From positions 248,001 to 312,000 of the forward strand of contig JACHLS010000004.1 in the NCBI GenBank assembly GCA_014204635.1: a DNA stretch of 64,000 nt, read 5' to 3'. The stretch is from Sporosarcina luteola (lineage in GTDB: Bacteria; Bacillota; Bacilli; Bacillales_A; Planococcaceae). Positions 26,476-34,572 of this stretch are shown here, piece after piece. The translations under genes and the position numbers were made by a program. The notes beneath the pieces are model-generated. The model ran no database searches. It saw only the letters and a list, made by a program, of their open reading frames with translations, and was not told the origin of the DNA. Positions within the stretch are counted from its first letter, which is position 1, and each line of letters opens with the position of its first letter.

Positions 26476-27702
26476 TTACATCATCGTCGCAAACCACAAA
26501 CCTAACGTTGTACCGATGTAATTTCCGATAATGTAGCCGATTGTTCCGACAACAAGAATCGGCCCAATCAAGTTTTTCCATCCTTTAGCAATGGCCATGG
26601 CAGCGGCTGTTGTCGGTCCACCGATATTCGCATTGCTCACAAGGAGGATGTCTTCCAAATCATATTTCAAAAGCTTGCCTGCGACTAAAGAAACTAGCAT
26701 ATTGAAGAACACAATGATGGCAACAAAGACAAGCAAAAGCGGCGCATTCTGAATGATTAACGGAATGGAAGCCGGAACTCCTATAACGACAAAGAACAAG
26801 TAGATGAGCAATGTGCCCATTTCCTGACTGCCGTTAATCCCCTCAAAATATTTCGGGAATAGCGCTAGCGCAATGAATGTGATAGTCGTTAAGATCAAAT
26901 ATTTATCCCCAAACAAACCATTCAGCAAATTATAGAAAAACGATACATCCTCTCCGGACGGAATAATGCCATCAAGGAATGCGGCCAGTTTAAATGCAAT
27001 AACAACGAGGAAAAAAGCAGTACCGATCGATAAGGCCATATCTTTTAATGAAATATCTTTCCTTGACCAGAAGTTGTCCGCCAATGTCTTTCCATCTCGA
27101 TCGCCACTTTGTTTTTCGACTTCCAACACATGAGGAGTCGAATAGCGTTTTCTGAAAAACGATAAGGTTGGAATGATCATTAAGACAACAAAATATAACG
27201 CCATCATCAAATTATCCGCAACAATAGTGGCAGATACCATCTCGCCGGGTGTTTCAAACTTACCTGCCATGGCGGCAAAATTGACACCGCCTCCTACATA
27301 AGAAGCACTCATCATCGCTCCGATTTTATCTAAATACGGAATATGATCTTTTAATAAGAAAAAGCTGATGATTGTACCTGCCACTGTTCCGATCGAGCTG
27401 AGAAGGAATATGATCAGCATCCGTCCACTTTCCTGCCAAATCTTTTTAAAGTTCACATGAAACAACAAAAGCGGGATGGCAAGCGGAATAATAAATGCCC
27501 AAATGGCATCGTATACCGGTGATTCAGTCGGGATAACGCCCGTATTGGATAGGATGATTGCTCCCACCAAAGCGATAATGGCGCCTGACACTTTGCTTGC
27601 CCAAGTAAATCGTTGTTCCAAGTAGATGCTCACTGCCGCCCACACAACAATGATCCCCCATAAAGTGATCAAATCGTCCGACTTGATAAGTGTATTTTCC
27701 AC
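26476..27702 (-). CDS. DUF819 family membrane protein (YjcL-like transporter candidate)
   Basis: The 408-residue protein has about ten membrane helices arranged in two similar halves (for example WGIIVVWAAVSIYLEQRF and LILTTITFIALALFPKYF) and is typical of DUF819, represented in B. subtilis by YjcL. The conserved SYVGGGVNFAAM and SNANIGGPTTAAAMAIAKG motifs are visible, in the style of discontinuous-helix ion-coupled transporters. It lies 22 bases after a dipeptidase gene, suggesting import or export of small peptides or amino acids. That role is inference. Confidence 0.85.
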   Translation of the reverse strand: MENTLIKSDDLITLWGIIVVWAAVSIYLEQRFTWASKVSGAIIALVGAIILSNTGVIPTESPVYDAIWAFIIPLAIPLLLFHVNFKKIWQESGRMLIIFLLSSIGTVAGTIISFFLLKDHIPYLDKIGAMMSASYVGGGVNFAAMAGKFETPGEMVSATIVADNLMMALYFVVLMIIPTLSFFRKRYSTPHVLEVEKQSGDRDGKTLADNFWSRKDISLKDMALSIGTAFFLVVIAFKLAAFLDGIIPSGEDVSFFYNLLNGLFGDKYLILTTITFIALALFPKYFEGINGSQEMGTLLIYLFFVVIGVPASIPLIIQNAPLLLVFVAIIVFFNMLVSLVAGKLLKYDLEDILLVSNANIGGPTTAAAMAIAKGWKNLIGPILVVGTIGYIIGNYIGTTLGLWFATMM

Positions 27703-27724
27703 TATTCATTCCCCTTTTCTACGC

Positions 27725-28723
27725 TTACTTTTTCATAAGCCGTTTCAGTAATTCATAGGCATTCCCGTAACTGATCCGCTCGATTTCCTGCCTGCTGAAC
27801 CCTCTCTGTTGCATTCGTTTCAATAGATTCGGCACTTCCAAGGCAGATTCAAGTCCGATGGTCTTTCCCCCGGCCCCTATGTTTATCTCGTACAGCGCAA
27901 AAAAATCCAGAAAATCAAAACCGAAAGCCAAATGTTCTGTTCCGATCAAATCAGCGATGTGCACAGCATGATCCACTAACCGGTCAAGCGTCGGTTTTTC
28001 AGGGTCAACGAATTCATAATGAGCATTCAAGCCGATAAGACCTTGTTTTCTTGCAATCGCTTTCAACTGCTCGTCTGTCAAATTTCTTTCATGATCACAG
28101 AGCGCCCTTGCATTGCTATGGGAAGCGATCAGCGTGCCATCGACATGCCGTTCTATATCCCAAAAAGAAGCATCATCCATATGGGACACATCGATCATCC
28201 AATTCAGTTGTTCCATTTCCCCAATGGCAGCCAAGCCGAACGGAGAAAGACCTTTTGGATCAAATCCATTGTCCGCACCTGTCCCGCTAGCCAAGAAATT
28301 ATGTTCATTCCAAGCAAGTATCGCATGATGGAAACCGTTCCGGTTCAATTCTTGGAATGCGTTGGACAGTTTGGCTTCCGTAGAATTCCCGGACCATTCT
28401 TTCATGAATGTGAGCCCTTCGAGTCCCAAAAACACCTTTATCTGATCCAAGTCCTTCATTTTTTCCATATCTTGGAATGTCCGACAAACGACTGCATGTT
28501 CCGATTCAGCTAAATCTGCCATCACATGCTCATAAATAAATATGTAACGATTCAGTGCACATTCTCGGAATTCACGTTCCACCCAGATAACGCATAAGAC
28601 AGAATCGACTTTTCCCTTTTTCAATTTCGGATAATGAAGCCGGTCAAAGATGCGTCGTTCTCCCTTGCTCCTTCGCATTGCAATGTCTGTAAACAAATCA
28701 GAATGCAAATCGAACACCTTCAT
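27725..28723 (-). CDS. Membrane dipeptidase-type M19 peptidase
   Basis: The 332-residue protein belongs to peptidase family M19 (renal-dipeptidase-like, binuclear zinc). Expected metal-binding segments are DLHSDLF at the N-terminus, VFLGLEGLTF, MIDVSHMDDASFWDI and ASHSNARALCDHERNLTDEQL; GFDFLDFF lies near the C-terminus. It has no signal peptide despite the family name. Its partner is the DUF819 transporter downstream, with a 22-base gap. The promoter is described separately at 28750-28778. Confidence 0.92.
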   Translation of the reverse strand: MKVFDLHSDLFTDIAMRRSKGERRIFDRLHYPKLKKGKVDSVLCVIWVEREFRECALNRYIFIYEHVMADLAESEHAVVCRTFQDMEKMKDLDQIKVFLGLEGLTFMKEWSGNSTEAKLSNAFQELNRNGFHHAILAWNEHNFLASGTGADNGFDPKGLSPFGLAAIGEMEQLNWMIDVSHMDDASFWDIERHVDGTLIASHSNARALCDHERNLTDEQLKAIARKQGLIGLNAHYEFVDPEKPTLDRLVDHAVHIADLIGTEHLAFGFDFLDFFALYEINIGAGGKTIGLESALEVPNLLKRMQQRGFSRQEIERISYGNAYELLKRLMKK

Positions 28724-28749
28724 AACAACTCACCTCCCGATTTTACTAT

Positions 28750-28778
28750 ATTGTATTTTATTTATTATCTTAAAACAA
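28750..28778 (-). promoter_or_regulatory. Promoter of the dipeptidase-DUF819 operon
   Basis: On the minus strand TTGTTT (28778-28773) and TACAAT (28755-28750) are spaced 17 bases. The gap of 144 bases is shared with the divergent LytH-like gene. Confidence 0.65.
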
Positions 28779-28867
28779 GTGGATATTGATAGAATTGTTG
28801 TTCAATAGGACATACATGGTTCAGTGAAAACAGGGAATGCTAATGAAGCAAAGGAGGATTTATGTAA

Positions 28868-29848
28868 ATGCGTCGTGTTGTGATCGGTTTCTTTGTTTTC
28901 ATGAGCATTTTTGCCTTCCGGCAGCAAAACATAATGGCAAACGACCAACCTGAATTGACACCAACTGAACGGATGAATTTTTATTTGCGCTATGCAGATG
29001 AACTGGTTCCTTGGTACTATTTAGCAGCCATTGATCAATATGAGCGGAATATTCAACAAGTACGAAACGACATAGAAAAACATGGCGGCCCCCTTGCTTT
29101 GCATTTTTCGGATGAAGATTGGGCAGGGGCACTGAATCCGTTGCCACAAGATAATACTGTGGAGGCGATTGCTTATTTTGGTGGAATCGGGATGGATGGG
29201 GACGGAGATGGAATCGCAGATAAAACGAATCCCGATGACGTATTGTATACCCTTCATACTTTGCTTAGCGCACACGGTGTCTCTGAAGATGACTTTAAAA
29301 TGGCATTAGAACAAATATATGAAAAAGAAGCAACGGTCAATCAAATTTTAGCGATTGCCACCTTATATTCCCGATTTGAAACCATTGAGCTGGATGAGCA
29401 TCGGTTCCCGATTCCAAAAGGGTACAACTATACGTACCGTGGTACTTGGGGAGCGAGCAGAGGCTGGGGAGGCCGGCGTATCCATGAAGGGACGGATATT
29501 TTTGCCGGTTATGGCACGCCCGTCATGTCGGCTTCATACGGTGTGATTGAAGTGATGGGATGGAATAATTACGGCGGCTGGCGAATCGGTATCCGTGATA
29601 ATCATAATACGTATCATTATTATGCCCACTTGGCCTATTTCAATAAGGACCTCAAACAAGGAGATGTCGTGGAACCAGGTACAGTGATTGGCTCTGTCGG
29701 CAGTTCAGGTTATGGAAAAGAAGGGACTTCAGGCAAGTTTCCACCTCATTTGCACTACGGTGTATATAAATACAATGGAAGAACTGAATGGGCATTCGAT
29801 CCATATCCTGCTCTTCGTCTGTGGGAAAGGCAAGACCGGCAAAAATAA
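28868..29848 (+). CDS. lytH: M23 metallopeptidase, LytH-like spore cortex endopeptidase
   Basis: The 326-residue protein has a signal or anchor segment (VVIGFFVFMSIFAF), a middle region with an Asp-rich GMDGDGDGIADKTNP stretch, and a C-terminal M23 domain. Zinc ligands are in RIHEGTDIFAGYGTPV and FPPHLHYGVYKYNGR. Length and layout match B. subtilis LytH (formerly YunA), which removes stem peptides to leave L-Ala side chains in the spore cortex under sigma-K control. The start ATG follows AAAGGAGG; an ATG just upstream is closed by TAA at once. An exact match to LytH is likely but not proved. Confidence 0.8.
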   Translation: MRRVVIGFFVFMSIFAFRQQNIMANDQPELTPTERMNFYLRYADELVPWYYLAAIDQYERNIQQVRNDIEKHGGPLALHFSDEDWAGALNPLPQDNTVEAIAYFGGIGMDGDGDGIADKTNPDDVLYTLHTLLSAHGVSEDDFKMALEQIYEKEATVNQILAIATLYSRFETIELDEHRFPIPKGYNYTYRGTWGASRGWGGRRIHEGTDIFAGYGTPVMSASYGVIEVMGWNNYGGWRIGIRDNHNTYHYYAHLAYFNKDLKQGDVVEPGTVIGSVGSSGYGKEGTSGKFPPHLHYGVYKYNGRTEWAFDPYPALRLWERQDRQK

Positions 29849-29849
29849 G

Positions 29850-29877
29850 AAAAGCGACGGGACTACGCCGTCGTTTT
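29850..29877. terminator. Terminator between lytH-like and prolyl oligopeptidase genes
   Basis: AAAGCGACGG and CCGTCGTTTTT pair around a short loop; T-runs on both strands suit the convergent pair. Confidence 0.85.
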
Positions 29878-29885
29878 TCCTTTTT

Positions 29886-31922
29886 TCATACGTCCAGTGT
29901 TTTAAACAGGAAAGAGAAGATATCGGTCTGTTCTTCAATGATTTTGGCTGTCGGTTTGCCAAGACCGTGTCCTGCATTTTTTTCAACACGCAGCAAAATC
30001 GGATTTGCTCCTTTTTGGGCAGCTTGCAATGCAGCAGCAAACTTTTTCGCATGCAATGGAACGACTCGATCATCTGTATCGGCTGTCGTTATCAAAGTCG
30101 GTGGATATTCCGTTCCGTCTTTCACATTATGTAGCGGTGAATATTTATACATAAACTCGAACTGTTCCGCACTCTCTTCTGCATTGCCGTAATCCGTCAC
30201 CCAGTAGCGCCCCACCGTAAATTTGTGGTAACGGAGCATGTCGATAACAGGCACTTGGCAAATCGCGGCACCGTATAAGTCTGGCCGCTGGGTGATGCAA
30301 GCGGCTACAAGCAATCCCCCATTGCTGCCGCCCATGATCGCAAGCTTACTGGCAGACGTGTAACCGCTGGAAATTAACCATTCGGCAGCAGAGATGAAAT
30401 CATCAAAGACATTTTGTTTCCGCTCCAGTGTACCTGCTTTGTACCATACCTCTCCGAATTCTCCCCCGCCACGCAAATTGGCGACTGCAAATACGCCGCC
30501 TTCTTCGATCCACATGCGCTGCCCAGGTGAGAATGATGGTGTCAAGCTGACATTAAAACCGCCATATCCATAAAGCACAACTGGATTCTGTCCGTTTACA
30601 TCCAGTCCTTTCCGGTGAGTCAGGAACATCGGGACCTGAGTACCATCTTTCGATTGGTAAAATACTTGAGTTGTTTCAAAATTTGTCGTATCAAATTGTG
30701 TTGATTGCTGAAATACAGTATCCAACTTTCCGGTTTTGAAATTATACTGTGAAATGGCAGCCGGAGCAAGATACGATGTATATCCGATATACATATCATC
30801 CTCTTTGCGTTTGCCTTCCACTCCAGAAATCGAGACGAATTTAGGCAACGGGATCTCTTTATCAAAACGGCCATCCATGTGGAACACTTTCAATTCATAA
30901 TGTGCATTGTGCAAGTAACTGACAACAAATTGATTATGAATGATGGCTGCGAAATTCAGCACATCCTCTTGTTCAGAAATTATGTCGACCCAGTTTTGCT
31001 TCTCCGGCTTTTCAACATCAATGGCAATAACTTTTTCCTTAGGTGCATTCAGGTTGGTAGCAAAGTAAAATTTCGTCCCATCGTTCCCAAGGTAGTCATA
31101 TCGTGCGTCATCTTCGGCAAGTAGTTTGGTGAAATCCCCATTTTCATCAAGCTTCTTGTAATAGATCCGGCTTTTATTTTCCGTACCTTTCCATACAGTA
31201 AGGAGTAAGTAGTTATAGTCATCAGAGAGTGATGGATTAAAGGAATGTTCTTTATTCTCCGGATCTTCAAATATGAGGACATCCTGTTCTTGCGGCGTTC
31301 CCAATTCATGCCAAAATACTTTATTATTAAAACTTTCCTCGTCAGCGGGTACTGTGCCCGGTTCCGGAAAACGGCTGTAGAAAAAACCAGTACCGGCTTC
31401 GTTCCAGGCAATGTTGCTAAATTTGCACCAGTTGATGAGATCAGGCTCGTCTTTGCCGGTTTCCAAATTACGGATATGTATCTTCTGCCAGTCACTGCCG
31501 TTTAGGGAAATACCATAAGCGAGACGCTTACCATCCTTTGTAAATGACAGATTCGTAATGGCAGCAGTTCCTTCTTCATTCATTTTGTTCGGATCCAAGA
31601 CGACTTCCAACTCATCGGATTGCAAATTTGTTGTCCGATAGAAGACTGCTTGATTTTGGAGTCCATCATTTTTCTGGAAATAGTAATATTTCCCCTCTTT
31701 GCGAGGTACAGTATATTTCGGAAAATTCCAAATGTTGACTAGTTTTTCTTTCACTTCATTCCGATTTGGATAGGTGCTTAGATAACCTTGCGTCCTATTA
31801 TTCTGTTCATCCACCCATTGTTTGACTTCCTCGTTATCCGGATTTTCCAGCCACCGGTATGGATCCGCAACCAATGTGCCATGATAATCTTCTACGACGT
31901 GTTCCTTTTTTGTCTTGATCAT
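29886..31922 (-). CDS. Prolyl oligopeptidase family serine peptidase (S9A)
   Basis: The 678-residue protein cleaves short peptides after proline. The N-terminal part opens with EDYHGTLVADPYRWLENP, followed by a seven-bladed propeller (about residues 70-410). The hydrolase domain follows (PVVLYGYGGFNVS), with the active Ser in IMGGSNGGLLVAACITQRPDL, and Asp and His in TADTDDRVVPLHAKKFA and NAGHGLGKPTAKII. It has no signal peptide, so it acts in the cytosol. A GGGGGA site precedes the ATG. It is a monocistronic unit convergent with the LytH-like gene. Confidence 0.94.
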   Translation of the reverse strand: MIKTKKEHVVEDYHGTLVADPYRWLENPDNEEVKQWVDEQNNRTQGYLSTYPNRNEVKEKLVNIWNFPKYTVPRKEGKYYYFQKNDGLQNQAVFYRTTNLQSDELEVVLDPNKMNEEGTAAITNLSFTKDGKRLAYGISLNGSDWQKIHIRNLETGKDEPDLINWCKFSNIAWNEAGTGFFYSRFPEPGTVPADEESFNNKVFWHELGTPQEQDVLIFEDPENKEHSFNPSLSDDYNYLLLTVWKGTENKSRIYYKKLDENGDFTKLLAEDDARYDYLGNDGTKFYFATNLNAPKEKVIAIDVEKPEKQNWVDIISEQEDVLNFAAIIHNQFVVSYLHNAHYELKVFHMDGRFDKEIPLPKFVSISGVEGKRKEDDMYIGYTSYLAPAAISQYNFKTGKLDTVFQQSTQFDTTNFETTQVFYQSKDGTQVPMFLTHRKGLDVNGQNPVVLYGYGGFNVSLTPSFSPGQRMWIEEGGVFAVANLRGGGEFGEVWYKAGTLERKQNVFDDFISAAEWLISSGYTSASKLAIMGGSNGGLLVAACITQRPDLYGAAICQVPVIDMLRYHKFTVGRYWVTDYGNAEESAEQFEFMYKYSPLHNVKDGTEYPPTLITTADTDDRVVPLHAKKFAAALQAAQKGANPILLRVEKNAGHGLGKPTAKIIEEQTDIFSFLFKTLDV

Positions 31923-31980
31923 TAGGTAATTCCCCCTTTAGATCACTTTACCATATTTTTCTGAAGTTTCGAATTAAAAA

Positions 31981-31999
31981 AGCCGGGAAGTACCCGGCT
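31981..31999 (-). terminator. Terminator hairpin, left copy next to the short element
   Basis: AGCCGGG and CCCGGCT pair around AAGTA; the minus strand continues TTTTTTAATTC, so this copy keeps the U-tract. A one-base variant lies at 32189-32207. Confidence 0.8.
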
Positions 32000-32188
32000 C
32001 TGGAGAGTAGACAAAGTCGTTTGTAACCTTTGTCACACGTTACATTGCTTATTTTCTTCCTACGCACACACCAGGTAAAAAGACAGACTAGAAACTCGAT
32101 GACAAGATGGTGGCCATCTAATTTCACCGCGTTCTAAGTGCCTTACTTTCTGCTGACTAACGTATGAAAGCGGTTGTCAACAGGTTGA
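32000..32188. mobile_element. 189-bp non-coding derivative of the IS1182-like element (MITE-like)
   Basis: The left end CTGGAGAGTAGACAAAGTC resembles the IS left end (GACTGTAGACAAACTC), and the complement of the right end, TCAACCTGTTGACAACC, resembles the IS right end (TCAGACTGTTGACAAA). It holds no coding capacity. It is flanked by copies of a 19-bp terminator hairpin (31981-31999 and 32189-32207), the same type of duplication seen around the full element at 14388-16075. I read it as an internally deleted, non-autonomous relative. Confidence 0.6.
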
Positions 32189-32207
32189 AGCCGGGAAGAA
32201 CCCGGCT
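32189..32207 (-). terminator. Terminator hairpin, right copy after the DUF3231 gene
   Basis: AGCCGGG and CCCGGCT pair around AAGAA directly at the DUF3231 stop. On the minus strand no U-tract follows this copy (TCAACCTG instead), so it has probably lost terminator strength by the insertion. Confidence 0.75.
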
Positions 32208-32719
32208 CAGCCTTTTGAATGCGGTTCTTGGTGCATTGGCGGTGGGATAATCCATCCTTTTTCTTTATTCAGCCGTAAAAGCTTGCTGCCGAACAATAAT
32301 TTATCGGCGTGGAACTTTGCAAACATCATGGCAATGTCCTCACGCAAACATTGACCAATTACCTGACTGCAGGAGACTAGGCCTTGTCCGACATTAATGG
32401 ATACCGCTCCGGCAATTTCTGGATCGGAGTAACGAGCGCCTACCGGAATTTCTTCCGTATTGGCAACAGGTCTTTCAGGCAATGTTGGGGGCGGTGTCAC
32501 TCCGTTTTCCTTCAAAACCTTTTCAACTTGCCTGTTCTCTTCCTGCATAGTTTCTACCGATTCTCGGATTAGTTCCTTCAGCTCTTCATCACCTGCATGA
32601 TTGATGAATGCTTCATACCCGCTGATCAAGCCTTTATTTGCCCCGACATACGCCCAACAACCGATGACTTCGCCGTAATGCATTGGTTCTTCTTTTGGAT
32701 TTCCACTTAAAATTCCCAT
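32207..32719 (-). CDS. DUF3231 family protein
   Basis: The 170-residue helical protein matches DUF3231, a ferritin-like four-helix group widespread in Bacillales and related in layout to CotF-type coat proteins. Visible segments are EPMHYGEVIGCWAYVGANKGLISGYEAF, a middle LKELIRESVETMQEENRQVEKVLKENGV helix pair, PPPTLPERP and the C-terminal EDIAMMFAKFHADKLLFGSKLLRL. No function is established; an association with spores is possible. Its terminator was split by the short mobile element. Confidence 0.82.
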   Translation of the reverse strand: MGILSGNPKEEPMHYGEVIGCWAYVGANKGLISGYEAFINHAGDEELKELIRESVETMQEENRQVEKVLKENGVTPPPTLPERPVANTEEIPVGARYSDPEIAGAVSINVGQGLVSCSQVIGQCLREDIAMMFAKFHADKLLFGSKLLRLNKEKGWIIPPPMHQEPHSKG

Positions 32720-32819
32720 TCGTATCTCCTCTTTTCTTTTGCGTTTTCTCCAATTCTGTGGTGTCTATGTTATGTTGTGTGGGAAATGTAATTTTATTCG
32801 TGCTATGAGAAAAAAACGG

Positions 32820-32848
32820 TTGACAAACTTTTTTTCATTGGGTAAGAT
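32820..32848 (+). promoter_or_regulatory. Promoter of the serine operon
   Basis: TTGACA (32820-32825) and TAAGAT (32843-32848) are spaced exactly 17 bases. It precedes the tandem T-boxes and drives the aminotransferase-serA transcript. Confidence 0.85.
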
Positions 32849-32865
32849 GTGTGTAATTTAATTTT

Positions 32866-33122
32866 CAGATACGAGGACGAAGACAAGCGATACATTCTGG
32901 AATCTGTAGAGAGCTGATGGTTGGTGGGAATCAGTGGTTCCAATGTAGTTGCAGCACTTCCGAGTAGGTGGCCTGAACATGTTTGAGCAGTAGGGACACC
33001 CGGTCATGCACGTTACGCATGCAATGAAGACTGCCTGTATGGCAGTGAACAAGGGTGGCACCGCGTAAATACAGCTTTTCGCCCCTTGCAATATTTTGCA
33101 GGGGGTGGAAAGCTTTTTATTT
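32866..33122 (+). promoter_or_regulatory. Serine T-box riboswitch 1
   Basis: Stem I shows the conserved AGAGAGCTGATGGTTGGTG distal motif. The outer stem ACATT/AATGT encloses it. On the 3' side of the specifier loop, AGC at 32953-32955 is followed by A and then CTTCC, consistent with an AGC (Ser) specifier. The T-box AAGGGTGGCACCGCG is at 33051-33065, with TGGC complementary to the GCCA end of tRNA-Ser. The terminator AGCTTTTCGCCCC with GGGGG...AAAGCTTTTT closes the unit. Confidence 0.93.
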
Positions 33123-33134
33123 TTTACTTATATA

Positions 33135-33390
33135 GAAAAAGATGGTGAAGGAGATACGTTCTTCAAGTAGGGATCTATAGAGAGCTGATGGTTGGTGCAA
33201 ATCAGCGGTCCCTTTGAAGAACAGCACTCCGGAATCGATGGGCTGAAATACTAGTAGGCCAATCCGTTTTATGCACGTTACGCATCTGAGACTGTGTAAT
33301 TCACAGTGAATTAGGGTGGTACCGCGTCCAGCTATATTAGCTTTTCGCCCCTTTACGTGACAGCGTAAGGGGCGGAAGGCTTTTTTATTT
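33135..33390 (+). promoter_or_regulatory. Serine T-box riboswitch 2
   Basis: A second complete T-box follows the first without a gene between. Stem I pairs GTTCTTCAA with TTGAAGAAC and GGAG with CTCC, leaving AGC at 33223-33225 followed by A as the specifier, again a serine codon. The distal motif AGAGAGCTGATGGTTGGTG and the T-box AGGGTGGTACCGCG (from 33313) are present. Terminator: AGCTTTTCGCCCC with GGGGCGGAAGGCTTTTTT. Uncharged tRNA-Ser should be needed at both elements for full read-through. Confidence 0.93.
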
Positions 33391-33414
33391 TTTAAAAATC
33401 GAGGAGGAATATAT

Positions 33415-34572
33415 ATGTTATTCGATCAAACCATTTTACGTATCCCAGGTCCTACCCCCATCCCACCAAGTGTGGAACGGGCAATGAATGCACCGATGGT
33501 CGGTCATCGGAGTTCTGAGACATCCGACTTGATCCGTGCGATCCAGCCCAAACTGCAACCTATTTTTGGCACTAACCAAGATGTAGTCATTTTAGCGGGA
33601 AGTGGAACCGCAGCACTTGAAGCGGCTGTCGTCAACGCGGTTCGTCCTCTGGATGAAGTGCTTGTTCTAGTGACTGGCGCTTTTGGAGCCCGCTTTGTCG
33701 ACATCTGCAAGGCATATGGCATACGGGCTCACCAGCTGCAAGTGGAGTGGGGAAAAGCGATCGATCCAAAGGATGTCATCACATTTTTGGAAGAACACAA
33801 AGATATTTCGGCTGTCTTTGCAACCTATTGCGAAACATCGACCGGCGTGTTAAATCCGGTCGAGGAATTAGCGAAAGCAATTCGTTCTGTTTCCGATGCT
33901 CTGTTTATCGTGGACGGAGTTTCATGTGTAGGAGGTGTGACTGCCAAGATGGATGAATGGGGTATCGACCTGCTCGTAACGGGTTCGCAAAAAGCTCTCA
34001 TGCTTCCGGCAGGTTTGGCATTCGTCGCGATGAGCAATCGTGCAATGGAACGTATTGAAGCAAATCCAAATCGTGGTTTCTATTTTGATTTAATGAAATA
34101 TCGAACTAATTTGGAGAACAATACGACACCTTTCACCCCTGCACTTTCCTTGCTGTTTGGTCTCGAGCAGGCGCTGAATTTAATTCAACAAGAAGGATTG
34201 GAAAATGTCTATCGCCGCCATTCCCTATTGATGGATATGACACGATCTGCATTCCAAGCCCTACAAATTCCTTTACTGACGTCCGATCAAGACGCCTCCC
34301 CGACAGTAACTGCCGTTCGGCCAGCGGACTTTGATGCGGAGGAATTCAGGAAAGTATTAAAACAGGAGTTCCGGATGTCGGTTGCCGGTGGCCAAGGACA
34401 CTTGAAAGGGGATATTTTCCGAATCGGCCATATGGGATATTGCTCACCAGCTGACATGCTCCAAACGATTGGTCTTGTTGAAATTGCATTAATGAAAGTG
34501 GGCAAACACATTGAATTGGGCAAAGGCGTTGCAGCAGCCCAGCGCATCTATTTGGAAAGGGGAATGAAATGA
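33415..34572 (+). CDS. Class V PLP aminotransferase, probable phosphoserine or serine aminotransferase
   Basis: The 385-residue fold-type I enzyme resembles the alanine-glyoxylate/serine-glyoxylate aminotransferase group rather than classical SerC. The N-terminus LRIPGPTPIPPSVERAM and the PLP lysine K193 in VTGSQKALMLPAGL are typical. It overlaps serA by 4 bases (ATGA) and lies under two serine T-boxes, so it probably makes the phosphoserine intermediate in place of SerC. That role is inferred from context; AGXT-like activity on serine or alanine with glyoxylate is the alternative. GAGGAGG precedes the ATG. Confidence 0.88.
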   Translation: MLFDQTILRIPGPTPIPPSVERAMNAPMVGHRSSETSDLIRAIQPKLQPIFGTNQDVVILAGSGTAALEAAVVNAVRPLDEVLVLVTGAFGARFVDICKAYGIRAHQLQVEWGKAIDPKDVITFLEEHKDISAVFATYCETSTGVLNPVEELAKAIRSVSDALFIVDGVSCVGGVTAKMDEWGIDLLVTGSQKALMLPAGLAFVAMSNRAMERIEANPNRGFYFDLMKYRTNLENNTTPFTPALSLLFGLEQALNLIQQEGLENVYRRHSLLMDMTRSAFQALQIPLLTSDQDASPTVTAVRPADFDAEEFRKVLKQEFRMSVAGGQGHLKGDIFRIGHMGYCSPADMLQTIGLVEIALMKVGKHIELGKGVAAAQRIYLERGMK

